In this document: positions 16,310-25,969 of the stretch, piece by piece | Position numbering within the stretch: position 1 is the first letter of the stretch | How the letters are laid out: every line of letters begins with the position of its first letter | DNA from: Sphingomonas endolithica | GTDB taxonomy: Bacteria; Pseudomonadota; Alphaproteobacteria; Sphingomonadales; Sphingomonadaceae | Direction of reading: 5' to 3' | Assembly (NCBI RefSeq): GCF_025231525.1 | Contig: NZ_CP103057.1 | Span: 620,001 to 684,000, forward strand | Length of the DNA: 64,000 bases | Position numbers and translations under genes: made by a program | The notes under the pieces: generated by a model | The model's database searches: none | Told to the model about the DNA's origin: nothing | The model's input: the letters and a program-made list of their open reading frames with translations, nothing else

Positions 16310-18556
16310 TTATGTCCGTGTTCTGAGATCGGCAGGGCGCCGGTCGTTCTTGTCGTCGGCATCGCTGCCGACATCATCATTAGCGCCGCCGGCATCGAGC
16401 CGTGCGAGGGCCGCGGCATCGAAGCGCATCGTCACCACCGTGCCGCCACCGTCGCGATCGCCGAAGCTCATGGTGCCGCAATGTTCCTCGACGATCTTGT
16501 TGACGATCGCCAGCCCCAGGCCGGTGCCGCGGGCCCGGGTCGTCATATAGGGCTCGACGATGCGATCACGCGCGGCCGGCAGGCCGACGCCATTGTCGGC
16601 GATCTCGATCGTCAGCCAGCGGGTCGGATCGCCGCTCAACGTCATCGTTACCTCGCCCGAGGCTGCATTGCCCTTGGCCTCGATCGCCTCGACCGCGTTC
16701 TTGACAATGTTGGTCAGCGCCTGCCCGATCTGGCGGCGATCGCAGACGAAATCGACCGGCCCCGGCTCGTGCATCAGCGTGAAGCGGATATTGGCGTGTG
16801 CCACTTCATGCAGGAACAGCGACTGGCGCGCGATGTCGACGAGCGACTCGTGCTTGAACAGCGGCTTGGGCATACGCGCAAAGGAGGAGAATTCATCGAC
16901 CATGCGGCGCAGGTCGCCGACCTGCCGCACGATCGTTTCTGTCAGCCGTGCGAAGGTGCCGTCGTCATTGGCGATCTGCTTGCCGTAGCGGCGCTGCAGG
17001 CGTTCGGCGGCTAGCTGGATCGGGGTCAGCGGGTTCTTGATCTCATGGGCGATACGCCGCGCGACATCGGACCAGGCGGCGCGACGCTGATCGAGCAATT
17101 GCTGCGTGATATCGTCGAAAGTGAGGATCGGGCCGGTATCGGCACGGGCAATGCGCACCGCCAGCGTCCGTGCCTCGCCGCCGGCATCGACCTCGACGAT
17201 CGCGTCGCGCTTGTCGGTGCCGATCACTTCGGCGAGTTCCGGCGAGATGTCGGCCAGCGGGCGGCCCACCGGGCTTGCGGCACCGGTGTTGAGCAAGGCC
17301 GCGGCCGAGCGGTTGATCAGCCGGATCGTGCCGTCGGCGGCGATAGACACCACCCCGGCACTGACGCCGGACATCACTGCCTCGATCAGCGCGCGACGGC
17401 TTTCCAGCGCGCTGGTCTGTTCCTGCAGCCGCACGGTCATCAGGTTGAAGGCATTGCCGAGCGTGCCGAACTCGTCTCGCGTCTTGGGCGCGGACACTCG
17501 GGCAGTGAGATCGCCCTCCGCTACGCGCCGAGCCGCGCCGACCAGCTCTCCGACCGGCCGCACCAGCCGATCCGCCACCTCCAATGCGATCCATACGGCG
17601 ATACCGACGATCAGCAGCGAGACCAGCAGCAATGCGGCGTTGAAGCGGAGCTGCAGCGAGCGGGAACGCGCCAGCAACGAACGATAGTCGTTCAGAACTG
17701 CTTCGGCACGGTCGCTCTGTTCTTCCATGATCTTCGCCTCGGTTACCCGAGCGGCATAGAGGAACAGGTCGGCAGACCCCGGCAACATCGTCACCGTCTG
17801 AATGCGGTCACGGGTGACGGTGACGACGCTGCGTTGCCCCGCCCGAAGCTTGGCAATGGTGGCCGGCGTGATCTGCCTGGGTAGATCGATCTCATAGGGG
17901 TTGACGATGGCCAGCGTTTGTATCTCGCTCTTGGGCGACACAGCGAACACGGCGCCTTCGGACAGGCTGCGATAATAGATCTGGGTCCCAAAAAAGCCGG
18001 GAAAGTCCGGCCCGTCGATCGGCCGTTCACGCAGGAAGGCGGCAGTATCGCTCGCTGCGGTGACGGTGGCGTCTTCCCAGCGTTCAAGCAGCTGGGTGTA
18101 GGAAACCTGCGCCATTACCTTTGAATTCTCCAGCATCCCGCGCGCCTTGTCGGAAAACCAGAAATCCACGCCGTATTGGAACAGCAAGGAGGCGAAGATC
18201 GTGACCAGCAGCATCGGCACGGTGGCGATGACCGAGAAAATCGCCACCAGGCGGACGTGCAGCCGGCCATTGCCGCCGATCGGCGACCTTGCCGCACGGT
18301 GCATCGCGATGCGCCGCCCCATCAGCACGAGCAACGCAACGCCCGGCACCAGATTGGAGACCAGCAGCAGCGCGACCACCGGCGGCGACAACAGCCGATC
18401 CGGCGAATCCTCGTACGTGACGGTGAAATAGCTGGCGATGGCGATCGCGACCGCGACCGCGAGCACGAGAAGTTCGACAAAAGGGGTCACGCTGAACCGG
18501 CGGTTCGTCGTCTCCGGATCTTCCATCGCTACCGTGTCGGCGCCCATCGTGGCCAT
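16310..18556 (-). CDS. ntrY: Membrane sensor histidine kinase NtrY
   Basis: This 748-residue sensor has three N-terminal membrane segments within residues 25-127, a periplasmic region, and a further segment at about 306-326. A HAMP domain (327-380) and a PAS domain (about 390-490) follow. The dimerisation helix has phospho-acceptor His504 (HEIKNPLTP), and the ATPase domain carries NIVKNAVEAIE, DNGVGLP and GTGLGLAIV. It is expected to phosphorylate NtrX encoded next. In-frame ATGs at 18547 and 18526 are possible alternative starts, and no strong ribosome site separates them. A 45-bp gap divides it from ntrC. Confidence 0.94.
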   Translation of the reverse strand: MATMGADTVAMEDPETTNRRFSVTPFVELLVLAVAVAIAIASYFTVTYEDSPDRLLSPPVVALLLVSNLVPGVALLVLMGRRIAMHRAARSPIGGNGRLHVRLVAIFSVIATVPMLLVTIFASLLFQYGVDFWFSDKARGMLENSKVMAQVSYTQLLERWEDATVTAASDTAAFLRERPIDGPDFPGFFGTQIYYRSLSEGAVFAVSPKSEIQTLAIVNPYEIDLPRQITPATIAKLRAGQRSVVTVTRDRIQTVTMLPGSADLFLYAARVTEAKIMEEQSDRAEAVLNDYRSLLARSRSLQLRFNAALLLVSLLIVGIAVWIALEVADRLVRPVGELVGAARRVAEGDLTARVSAPKTRDEFGTLGNAFNLMTVRLQEQTSALESRRALIEAVMSGVSAGVVSIAADGTIRLINRSAAALLNTGAASPVGRPLADISPELAEVIGTDKRDAIVEVDAGGEARTLAVRIARADTGPILTFDDITQQLLDQRRAAWSDVARRIAHEIKNPLTPIQLAAERLQRRYGKQIANDDGTFARLTETIVRQVGDLRRMVDEFSSFARMPKPLFKHESLVDIARQSLFLHEVAHANIRFTLMHEPGPVDFVCDRRQIGQALTNIVKNAVEAIEAKGNAASGEVTMTLSGDPTRWLTIEIADNGVGLPAARDRIVEPYMTTRARGTGLGLAIVNKIVEEHCGTMSFGDRDGGGTVVTMRFDAAALARLDAGGANDDVGSDADDKNDRRPADLRTRT

Positions 18557-18601
18557 ACTACAACGATATTGTGGCCATTAGAACACAGTTTCGTGCTCGT
18601 C

Positions 18602-20047
18602 CTACCTCTGGGGCGGCTCCGACCGCCCGGTATCCGGTTCAATGCCGAGCACATCGAGCCGCTTCCGTAGCGTATTGCGGTTGATGCCCAGCGCGCGGGC
18701 GGCGCGTAGCTGGTTCTGGCCATGCCGGGCGAGCATCGCCTCGATCAACGGGCGTTCCACCTCTCCGATGATGCGGTCGTACAACGTGCCGTTCTCCAGT
18801 GCGGCGGGCTCTTCGCGGGCGAATCGTTCCAGCCGGCCCTGCACTGCCGCGGCGATGCCCGGATCGGTGGCGATCGTCGGTGTTGCGACGGCAGGCGTCC
18901 CCAACATCGCGCGCACTTCGCCACCGTCGATCCGCTCGTCGCGCGCGAGCACCGCCATGCGCCGCATGATATTCTCGAGTTCGCGGACGTTGCCCGGCCA
19001 GTCATAATGTTCGAGCGCGACGACCGCATCGGATTCCAGTTGCTTGCGCGGCAAGCCATCGTCCGCTGCCTTGTCGAGGAAGTGCCTCGCCAGCAGCGCG
19101 ATGTCCTGGCGCCGCGCACGAAGCGCGGGCAATGTCACGGGCACCACGTTCAGGCGGTAGAAGAGATCCTCGCGGAAATGGCCGCTTGCCACGAGCTCGG
19201 CAAGATCGCGGTTGGTGGCCGCCACGATGCGCACGTCGGCACGGATCGTGCGCGCGCCGCCGACTGTGGTGAATTCGCCCGATTGCAGCACGCGCAGCAG
19301 CCGCGTCTGCGCTTCCATCGGCATGTCGCCAATCTCGTCGAGGAACAAGGTGCCGCCTGCCGCCTGCTCGAAGCGCCCGGCCGCGCGGGCCTGCGCGCCG
19401 GTAAAGGCACCGCGTTCATGGCCGAACAACTCCGCCTCGATCAGCTCGCGCGGGATCGCCGCCATGTTGATCGCGACGAACGGCGAGCCCTGCCGCGGCC
19501 CGAGATCGTGGATCGCGCGCGCGACGAGTTCCTTGCCGGTGCCGGACTCGCCGGAGATCAGCACGGTAAGATCGTTGGCCACGACGCGGGCGATGACGCG
19601 GTACACATCCTGCATCGCCGGCGAGCGGCCGATCAGCGGTAATGCGTCCTCATCGCCGACCGCGGCGATCGGCCCGCCCCTGTTCCGCGCCAGCGCGCCC
19701 TGCACTGCTTGCGACAGGGTCGCGAGGTCGAACGGCTTGGGCAGATAATCGTACGCGCCTACTTCGGTGGCACGCACAGCGGTGCTCAACGTATTCTGCG
19801 CCGAAAGGACGATCACGGGCAGGCCGGGAAGCTCGGTGGTCAGCCGCGCGATCCGGTCCAGCCCGTTGCCGTCGGGCAATACGACATCCGAAATCAGCAC
19901 GTCCGGCGTAGCGATGGTGAGCTGTGCCTCCATCTCGGCCAGCGACGCGACGGCCATGACGCGATGGCCCTCCCGGCGCAGCGATTGCGCGATGACGGTG
20001 CGGATCGCCGCATCATCGTCCACGACCAGGATCGTACGGCTGTTCAT
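18602..20047 (-). CDS. ntrC: Nitrogen regulator NtrC (NR-I), sigma-54 activator
   Basis: This 481-residue enhancer-binding protein has a receiver domain with Asp54 and a KPF lysine. Its AAA+ domain has Walker A GESGTGKE, the sigma-54 contact loop GAFTGA and GGTLFLDEIGDMP. A Fis-type DNA-binding domain follows (QLRAARALGINRNTLRKRL). It activates nitrogen-scavenging genes when phosphorylated by NtrB. I prefer the ATG at 20047, which has AGAGGTGG just upstream. An ATG at 20062 overlaps the ntrB stop and would add five residues. Confidence 0.96.
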   Translation of the reverse strand: MNSRTILVVDDDAAIRTVIAQSLRREGHRVMAVASLAEMEAQLTIATPDVLISDVVLPDGNGLDRIARLTTELPGLPVIVLSAQNTLSTAVRATEVGAYDYLPKPFDLATLSQAVQGALARNRGGPIAAVGDEDALPLIGRSPAMQDVYRVIARVVANDLTVLISGESGTGKELVARAIHDLGPRQGSPFVAINMAAIPRELIEAELFGHERGAFTGAQARAAGRFEQAAGGTLFLDEIGDMPMEAQTRLLRVLQSGEFTTVGGARTIRADVRIVAATNRDLAELVASGHFREDLFYRLNVVPVTLPALRARRQDIALLARHFLDKAADDGLPRKQLESDAVVALEHYDWPGNVRELENIMRRMAVLARDERIDGGEVRAMLGTPAVATPTIATDPGIAAAVQGRLERFAREEPAALENGTLYDRIIGEVERPLIEAMLARHGQNQLRAARALGINRNTLRKRLDVLGIEPDTGRSEPPQR

Positions 20048-20058
20048 CGCCACCTCTG

Positions 20059-21132
20059 TCATTGGCCGCGGGGCAGCAGAATGCGGAAGACGGTCGTCTC
20101 GGGCGAACCCTCTCGCGCATATTGGATCATCCCCCCCATATCGCGCACCAGCTTGTCGACCAGCGCGAGCCCAAGCCCCTGCCCCTCGGGCTTGCCGCTG
20201 ATGAACGGGTCGAACAGATGGTCGGCGATCTCGGCCGGCGCGCCCGGGCCATTGTCGCCGACGCAGATCTCGATCGGTAGCGGCTGGCGCGGCTTGCCGG
20301 GCGACGGGCTTACCGCCATGCCGTGACGATAGGCGGTCGACAGGGTGATGCGCGGCTGCAGCCCATCTCCCCCCTGCCCGACCAGCGCTTCGGCGGCGTT
20401 CTTCAACAGGTTGAGCAAGACCTGCAGCATGGCATCGCGATCGACCAGCACTGGCGGTAGAGAAGGATCGAACCGCTCTTCGATCGTCACGCCGCTGGCA
20501 AAACCGGCCAGCGCCAACCGCCGGGCATGATCGAGCAGCGGGTAAATATTTTCGGACGCAATTCTCAATGGGCGGGTGTCGGTGAAGTCCTGCATCCGGT
20601 CGATCAACGCGGCGACCCGGTCGACCTCGGTCGTGATCAGCGTCGTGAGTTCCTCGGCGTCCTCGGCGCCCATGGCGAGCAATTGCGCGGCACCGCGAAT
20701 GCCGGACAACGGGTTCTTGATCTCATGCGCCAGCATCGCCGCCGCGCCCACTGCGGCACGCGCCGCCGAGGCACGATCCGCGCTATGGCCCAGGCGACGC
20801 GACGTGGCGGCATGGTGCAGCGTGATCGCGCGCCAGCCCGGATGGTCGGCAATGCGCGCTTCGATGAAATCGACGCGGATGCGCCCGCCCCGCACCAGCG
20901 CCAACTCTACATCGAAGGCGGCGAAATCGTGGCCGTCGGGCCGTAGATGCTCCGGTGGCGGGCGCAAGATGGCGGCAAGCGGCTGGCCGAGCATGGCACG
21001 CTCCGACAGGTTGAGCAGTGCCTCGCCATCGGCATTGGCATGGGCTATCCGATTTTGTGGATCGATCACCAGGACCGCCACCGGCAGGGCGGCAAACAGC
21101 TCGGCAAAGGCCGGCCCCGCCGCCCCGCCCAT
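20059..21132 (-). CDS. ntrB: Nitrogen sensor histidine kinase NtrB (NR-II)
   Basis: This 357-residue cytoplasmic kinase has no membrane segments. A PAS domain occupies about residues 8-60. The phospho-acceptor His136 lies in MLAHEIKNPLSGIRGAAQLL, the NtrB signature. ATPase motifs include NLLKNAAEAL, GDNGPGAP and GQGLGLALV. It phosphorylates or dephosphorylates NtrC under PII control in related bacteria. It starts four bases after dusB ends, within the dusB-ntrB-ntrC transcript. Confidence 0.96.
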   Translation of the reverse strand: MGGAAGPAFAELFAALPVAVLVIDPQNRIAHANADGEALLNLSERAMLGQPLAAILRPPPEHLRPDGHDFAAFDVELALVRGGRIRVDFIEARIADHPGWRAITLHHAATSRRLGHSADRASAARAAVGAAAMLAHEIKNPLSGIRGAAQLLAMGAEDAEELTTLITTEVDRVAALIDRMQDFTDTRPLRIASENIYPLLDHARRLALAGFASGVTIEERFDPSLPPVLVDRDAMLQVLLNLLKNAAEALVGQGGDGLQPRITLSTAYRHGMAVSPSPGKPRQPLPIEICVGDNGPGAPAEIADHLFDPFISGKPEGQGLGLALVDKLVRDMGGMIQYAREGSPETTVFRILLPRGQ

Positions 21133-21136
21133 GCCG

Positions 21137-22150
21137 TCAGGCCGCCGCGCGGCTGCGATATGGTGCGTAGAACTCGGCCAGCATCGACTGCACCTGCCGG
21201 GGATCGGGAATCTGGTTCACACGGTTGCGAAACTCAGCCGAGCCGTGGATGCCGCGGGTGTACCAGCCGATATGCTTGCGCGCCATGTTGACGCCGACCT
21301 CATTGCCATAATGATGCAGCATCGCGTCGTAATGCTCGGCGATGACGTCATATTGTTCTTCGAGGCTCGGATCGGGAAGGCGCCGCCCGGTGGCGAACCA
21401 TTCCATCACCTGCCCAAGCAGCCAAGGTCGACCGTAAGCGCCGCGCCCGATCATCACGCCGTCGGCACCGGACTGCTCCAGCGCTGCCTCGGCATCCTCG
21501 ATCGAACAGATATCGCCATTGGCGATCACCGGCAGATCGACGGCATCCTTCACGCGGCGGATGAACGCCCAGTCAGCGGAGCCTTTGTACATCTGGTTGC
21601 GAGTCCGCCCGTGCACGGCGATCAGCTTGACGCCGAGATCCTGCGCGATCTTCGCCAATTCGGGGGCGTTGAGGCTGTCATGGCACCAGCCCATGCGCAT
21701 CTTCAGCGTCACCGGCACGGTGACGGCATCGACCACGCCGCGGATGATCGCCGCGGCATTGTCCAGGTCGCGCATCAGCGCCGATCCGGCATCGCCATTG
21801 GTCACCTTGCGGACCGGGCAGCCCATGTTGATGTCAATGATCGCGGCGCCACGATCCTGGCTGAGCTTCGCCGCCTCGCCCATTTCCTGCGCCGTACAAC
21901 CGACCAACTGCATCGACACCGGATTCTCGCTGACGTGCCAGGCGGCCTTTTGCAGCGACTGCCGCGTCTCACGGATCGCCGCTTGGCTGGCGACCATTTC
22001 GGTGACGTTGAGGCCCGACCCATAGCGGCGCACCAAGGTGCGGAACGGCATGTCGGTGACACCCGTCATCGGCGCGAGCACGACCGGGCGTTCGATCCGG
22101 ACGGGACCGACCTGAATGGGAGCCAAAGTCTTGGTGGGAGCGCTGTTCAT
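21137..22150 (-). CDS. dusB: tRNA-dihydrouridine synthase (DusB/NifR3)
   Basis: This 337-residue flavoenzyme reduces uridines in tRNA D-loops. [12 protein letters not shown] at about 26-37 is the FMN-binding start, and Cys111 in INMGCPV is the catalytic cysteine. [16 protein letters not shown] is a further conserved block. The ATG at 22150 gives the standard length; an upstream in-frame extension would only re-read the ispDF start region. It heads the ntr operon, as in Rhizobium and Rhodobacter where it was called nifR3. Confidence 0.95.
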   Translation of the reverse strand: MNSAPTKTLAPIQVGPVRIERPVVLAPMTGVTDMPFRTLVRRYGSGLNVTEMVASQAAIRETRQSLQKAAWHVSENPVSMQLVGCTAQEMGEAAKLSQDRGAAIIDINMGCPVRKVTNGDAGSALMRDLDNAAAIIRGVVDAVTVPVTLKMRMGWCHDSLNAPELAKIAQDLGVKLIAVHGRTRNQMYKGSADWAFIRRVKDAVDLPVIANGDICSIEDAEAALEQSGADGVMIGRGAYGRPWLLGQVMEWFATGRRLPDPSLEEQYDVIAEHYDAMLHHYGNEVGVNMARKHIGWYTRGIHGSAEFRNRVNQIPDPRQVQSMLAEFYAPYRSRAAA

Positions 22151-22237
22151 CGATCGTGCCTGAAAAATGGGCAGTAGCGCCGAGGGCGCTAAATGGCAAG
22201 GCTGGCGACCCTGTGTTGCTTCGGCTAGGCGGGCGGC

Positions 22238-23491
22238 ATGACGACGCCCCGCACCGCTGCCATCATTGTCGCCGCCGGCACCGGCACGCGTAGCGGGAGC
22301 GAGCTGCCCAAACAGTTCGCGCAGGTCGCCGGCAGGCCGATGATCGCCCATAGCTATGACGTGCTGAGCGCGCATCCGTGGATTGATCGCGTGATCGTCG
22401 TGATCGGTGAGGGGCAGCAGACGGCGCTCCGCGACGCGCTTGGCGATGTGGAGCATGTGATCGGCGGCGCGACAAGGCGTCTTTCGGTCCTAGCCGGGTT
22501 GGAGGGGCTGACCACTACCCCCGCCCGTCACCTTGGGCTTGTTCCGGGGTCCACCGTGCCGCAGACCCCGCAGCCGCAGGATGAGAACCACGGTGGACCC
22601 CGGAACAAGTCCGGGGTGAGGGCTGAGCGTGTAGTCGCGCGCGTGCTGATCCACGATGCCGCGCGGCCCTTCCTGTCGGCCGCCGTAATCGATCGCCTGC
22701 TCACCGCGCTGGACGAGACAGAAGGCGCCCTGCCCACCCTGCCTGTTGCCGATACGCTCACCAATGCGCAGGGCGACACGATCGACCGGACCGGCCTTTC
22801 GCGCGTCCAGACTCCGCAGGCGTTTCGCTTCGACGCGATCCTGCGCGCGCATCGCGCCTGGTCGTTCGAAGAGCCGACAGACGATGCGCAGATGCTGCGC
22901 CGGCTTGGCGGCAGCGTTGCGATGGTCGAAGGAGACACGATGCTCGACAAGATCACCTACCCCGCCGATTTCGCCGCCGCCGAGGCGCGCCATGGCGCCG
23001 CGCTCATTTCCCGCAGCGCCAGCGGCTTCGACGTGCACCGGCTCGAGGTCGGCGAGGAATTGTGGCTCGGCGGCGTGCTGATCCCGCACGACAAGGGCCT
23101 GTCGGGGCATAGTGACGCCGACGTCGCGCTCCATGCGATCACCGATGCGCTGCTCGGCACGATCGCGGCGGGTGATATCGGTACGCACTTTCCGCCCAGC
23201 GATCCGCAATGGAAGGGCGCCGATTCGGCTCAGTTCCTGGAACATGCCGCCAGCCTCGTCCGCCAGGCTGGCGGCGTGATCGACTTCATCGACCTGACGC
23301 TGATCTGCGAGGCGCCCAAGATCGGCCCACACCGCGACGCGATGCGCACGCGGATCGCGGGCTTGTTGCGGCTGCCGCTGTCGAGCGTTAGCATCAAGGC
23401 GACGACGACCGAGCGCCTTGGCTTTACCGGGCGGGGCGAAGGCATCGCCGCACAGTCGATCGCCACGATCCGGATCGCCCCGGTGGCGTAA
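22238..23491 (+). CDS. ispDF: Bifunctional IspD/IspF isoprenoid enzyme with a repeat inserted in the IspD part
   Basis: This 417-residue fusion supplies two steps of the MEP pathway: CDP-ME synthesis (IspD) and MEcPP formation (IspF). IspD shows [16 protein letters not shown] (about 12-27), [10 protein letters not shown] (136-145) and [11 protein letters not shown]. IspF begins near residue 260 with [13 protein letters not shown], then [20 protein letters not shown] and [16 protein letters not shown]. Between SVLAGLEGL (about 83-91) and [11 protein letters not shown] (135-145) lies an Arg/Pro/Gly-rich stretch that ordinary IspD lacks. It is encoded by a palindromic element at 22529-22618, so the domain carries an extra loop of about 35-40 residues. 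The gene is divergent from dusB. Confidence 0.95.
   Translation: MTTPRTAAIIVAAGTGTRSGSELPKQFAQVAGRPMIAHSYDVLSAHPWIDRVIVVIGEGQQTALRDALGDVEHVIGGATRRLSVLAGLEGLTTTPARHLGLVPGSTVPQTPQPQDENHGGPRNKSGVRAERVVARVLIHDAARPFLSAAVIDRLLTALDETEGALPTLPVADTLTNAQGDTIDRTGLSRVQTPQAFRFDAILRAHRAWSFEEPTDDAQMLRRLGGSVAMVEGDTMLDKITYPADFAAAEARHGAALISRSASGFDVHRLEVGEELWLGGVLIPHDKGLSGHSDADVALHAITDALLGTIAAGDIGTHFPPSDPQWKGADSAQFLEHAASLVRQAGGVIDFIDLTLICEAPKIGPHRDAMRTRIAGLLRLPLSSVSIKATTTERLGFTGRGEGIAAQSIATIRIAPVA
22529..22618. repeat. Inverted repeat element translated within ispDF
   Basis: Left arm 22529-22558 and right arm 22589-22618 match as inverted copies at 27 of 30 positions, the inner 21 bases perfectly. The element is exactly 90 bases, so it keeps the frame, and neither arm contains a stop in the ispD frame. 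It shares a 25-base identical core with 14839-14863. It encodes residues 98-127 of IspDF. Confidence 0.9.
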
Positions 23492-23514
23492 GGCGTGTCG
23501 GTAGCGGGGGCAGC

Positions 23515-24048
23515 ATGACAGGGAACGGCATGAAACGACGGATCGGCTATACGATCGCACTCTGGGCGGCGCTCGGTGCAACCACCGCACAGGCGGCGAC
23601 ACCCTGCCTCAGCGAACCGGAAGCGGAAGCGCTGATGATCACGCTGCTACCCGACGTGATCAACGCGGCGGGCACGGCATGTGCGGCAAGCCTGCCCCCG
23701 CAGGCGACGTTGCGCGGCGGATTGCCGGCATTGATCGGCCGCTACCGGGTCGAGGCGCCTACAGTCTGGCCGCAGGCGCGCACTGCGCTGGGCAAAGTGA
23801 TGGGCGAGGAGATGAAGGGCGTCGATCCCGCATTGATGCGGCCACTGATCGGCGCGATGATGGCGCCGATGCTGGCCAAGGAGATCAAGCCGGCGGACTG
23901 CCCCAAGGTCGACCGGGTCGTGAGCCTGCTCAGCCCCCTGCCCGCGCGGAACACCGCCGGGATCCTGGTGCTGCTGTTCACGCTCGGCACCCAGGGCAAG
24001 CGCGACAAGGCGCCGTTCACGATCTGCCCCGTGGTGCCGCAGCCATGA
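23515..24048 (+). CDS. Secreted protein of unknown function
   Basis: I do not recognise this family. The protein has 177 residues, with a signal peptide ending near ATTAQA. The mature part has four cysteines (in TPCLSE, GTACAAS, ADCPK and TICPV), likely forming disulphides. It is otherwise mostly helical with a Met-rich stretch in the middle (ALMRPLIGAMMAPMLAKEI). A second ATG at 23530, giving MKRRIGYT, is an equally good start. It follows ispDF by 23 bp and overlaps pncC by four bases, so it is probably co-expressed with both. Confidence 0.7.
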   Translation: MTGNGMKRRIGYTIALWAALGATTAQAATPCLSEPEAEALMITLLPDVINAAGTACAASLPPQATLRGGLPALIGRYRVEAPTVWPQARTALGKVMGEEMKGVDPALMRPLIGAMMAPMLAKEIKPADCPKVDRVVSLLSPLPARNTAGILVLLFTLGTQGKRDKAPFTICPVVPQP

Positions 24049-24572
24049 TCGACAGCATCCTGCCCCCCGAACTCGTCGCAGCGGCGCGCGAAGTGGTGGA
24101 GCGCAACCTGGCGATCGGCCGCCGTGTCAGCGTCGCGGAAAGCTGCACCGGCGGGCTGGTCGCGGCGGCGCTCACCGAGATTGCGGGTTCGTCCGAGATG
24201 TTCGAATCCGGATTCGTGACTTACTCCAACGACGCCAAGCACGACGTCCTCAAGGTCAGTTCGGATGTGATCGACACGTTCGGTGCGGTATCCGTGGCGG
24301 TTGCGTGGAGCATGGCGCAGGGGGCGCTGGAACAGAGCGGCGCCGACGTCGCGGTGGCGATCACCGGAATCGCCGGCCCGGGCGGCGGATCCTTGAAGAA
24401 GCCGGTCGGCACCGTGGTGTTCGCGCGCGCCGAAAAGGGCGCCGATCCGGGTAACATCACCGCCGACCGCAAGCAGTTCGGTGATCTCGGCCGCGGTGGT
24501 ATCCGGCTTCAGGCGGCCTTGTGCGCGCTGGAATTGCTGCTGCCGCCAGAGGAAACGGCAGAAGAGGCGTAG
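24045..24572 (+). CDS. pncC: CinA C-terminal type amidase (NMN amidase PncC)
   Basis: This 175-residue protein is the stand-alone C-terminal CinA domain. The VAESCTGGLVAAALTEIAGSS signature and AITGIAGPGGGS block are both present. Members deamidate nicotinamide mononucleotide to recycle pyridine nucleotide. The start overlaps the upstream gene (ATGA). Its last 64 bases overlap the end of the convergent ratA gene, an unusually long antisense coding overlap. Confidence 0.93.
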   Translation: MIDSILPPELVAAAREVVERNLAIGRRVSVAESCTGGLVAAALTEIAGSSEMFESGFVTYSNDAKHDVLKVSSDVIDTFGAVSVAVAWSMAQGALEQSGADVAVAITGIAGPGGGSLKKPVGTVVFARAEKGADPGNITADRKQFGDLGRGGIRLQAALCALELLLPPEETAEEA

Positions 24573-24994
24573 AGCACGGCGGCACGCTCCTCGAACGCGC
24601 CGATCATCTTGCGCAGCGCGCTGCCGAACACCTGGCCGGCCAGCATCTCGAACACGCGATTCTTGAACGCGAAATCGACCGTGAAGTCGACGAAGCAGCC
24701 GGCATCGCCATCGGGCCTGAACGTCCAGTCGTTACGCAGGTATTTCAGCGGCCCGTCGATATAATCGACCGACAGGTGATCCGGCCGCTGCTTCTCGACC
24801 TTCGAGGTGAACGTCTCGCGCAAGCCCTTGAACCCGACGATCATGTCGGCGACCATTTCCGTGTCGCTGTTCGATCGCACACGGATCGCGGTCACCCAGG
24901 GCAGGAACTCGGCATAGCGCGAGACGTCCGCGACCAGATCGAACATCTGCTCGCGGCTATAGGGCAGCCGTCGGGTTTCGGAATGCTTGGGCAT
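24509..24994 (-). CDS. ratA: RatA/Coq10-like START-domain protein
   Basis: This 161-residue SRPBCC/START-fold protein begins with SETRRLPYSREQMFDLVADV and contains VSRYAEFLPWV, the usual family features. Mitochondrial Coq10 binds ubiquinone. The E. coli relative RatA was proposed to block ribosome subunit association. The natural-looking domain ends near FEERAAVLY; the last 20 residues are Ser/Ala-rich and come from DNA antisense to pncC. The start shares one base with the lipA stop, so it follows lipA in one transcript. Confidence 0.9.
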   Translation of the reverse strand: MPKHSETRRLPYSREQMFDLVADVSRYAEFLPWVTAIRVRSNSDTEMVADMIVGFKGLRETFTSKVEKQRPDHLSVDYIDGPLKYLRNDWTFRPDGDAGCFVDFTVDFAFKNRVFEMLAGQVFGSALRKMIGAFEERAAVLYASSAVSSGGSSNSSAHKAA

Positions 24995-25923
24995 CAGCCG
25001 CGCGCGAGCTTCGCCTCGCGTGCCGCACGAAGCCGCGCGAAATCGTCGCCGGCGTGATAGCTCGACCGTGTCAGGGGCGAGGAGGCGACAAGCATGAAGC
25101 CCTTGGCGCGGGCAATCTGGGCATAGGCATCGAACGCCTGGGGCGTCACGAAGTCGAGCACCTTGGCGTGGCGCGGTGTCGGCTGCAAATATTGGCCGAG
25201 CGTCAGGAAATCGACGTCCGCGCTGCGCATGTCGTCCATCACCTGATGGACCTCCATCCGCTCCTCGCCGAGGCCCATCATCATGCCGGACTTGGTGAAG
25301 ATCGACGGATCGTGCCGCTTCACGCTCTCCAGCAGGCGCAACGAGGCATAATAACGCGCGCCCGGTCGGATCGTCGGGTACAGGCGCGGCACCGTCTCGA
25401 GATTGTGATTGTACACGTCCGGGCGGGCTTCGACGATCGACTCGATCGCGGCCTGCGCCTTGTTGCGGAAATCGGGGGTGAGGATCTCGATCGTCGTATT
25501 CGGCGTGGTGGCGCGCAGCGCCTGGATCACGCGCACGAACTGCGACGCGCCGCCATCGGGCAGATCGTCGCGATCGACCGAGGTGACGACGATATGCTGC
25601 AGCCCCATCTGCGCCGCCGCATCGGCGACATTCTGCGGCTCGGCGCGGTCGATTGCCCGCGGCATGCCCGTCTTCACGTTGCAGAAGGCGCAGGCGCGGG
25701 TGCAGGTGTCGCCCAGGATCATCACCGTCGCGTGCTTCTTGCTCCAGCATTCGCCGATATTGGGGCAGGCCGCTTCCTCGCACACCGTGGTGAGGCTTTT
25801 CGAGCGCATCAGCGCGCGGGTGGCGGCAAATCCGGCAGAGGTCGGCGCTTTTACGCGCAGCCAGTCCGGCTTGCGTTCACGGGGGGGGCGGGCGAGCGGA
25901 GACATCTCGTTCATGGGTTGCAT
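24994..25923 (-). CDS. lipA: Lipoyl synthase
   Basis: This 309-residue radical-SAM enzyme inserts sulphur into protein-bound octanoyl groups. The auxiliary cluster ligands are Cys48, Cys53 and Cys59 ([12 protein letters not shown]). The radical-SAM cluster ligands are Cys74, Cys78 and Cys81 (CTRACAFC). The C-terminal serine ligand lies in [10 protein letters not shown]. ATGs at 25914 and 25905 are possible alternative starts. The gene is divergent from carbonic anhydrase and followed by ratA. Confidence 0.97.
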   Translation of the reverse strand: MQPMNEMSPLARPPRERKPDWLRVKAPTSAGFAATRALMRSKSLTTVCEEAACPNIGECWSKKHATVMILGDTCTRACAFCNVKTGMPRAIDRAEPQNVADAAAQMGLQHIVVTSVDRDDLPDGGASQFVRVIQALRATTPNTTIEILTPDFRNKAQAAIESIVEARPDVYNHNLETVPRLYPTIRPGARYYASLRLLESVKRHDPSIFTKSGMMMGLGEERMEVHQVMDDMRSADVDFLTLGQYLQPTPRHAKVLDFVTPQAFDAYAQIARAKGFMLVASSPLTRSSYHAGDDFARLRAAREAKLARG

Positions 25924-25969
25924 CTAGCGATGGCTTGAAGCCGTTACAACACGCGCTAGGAGGGGCTGC

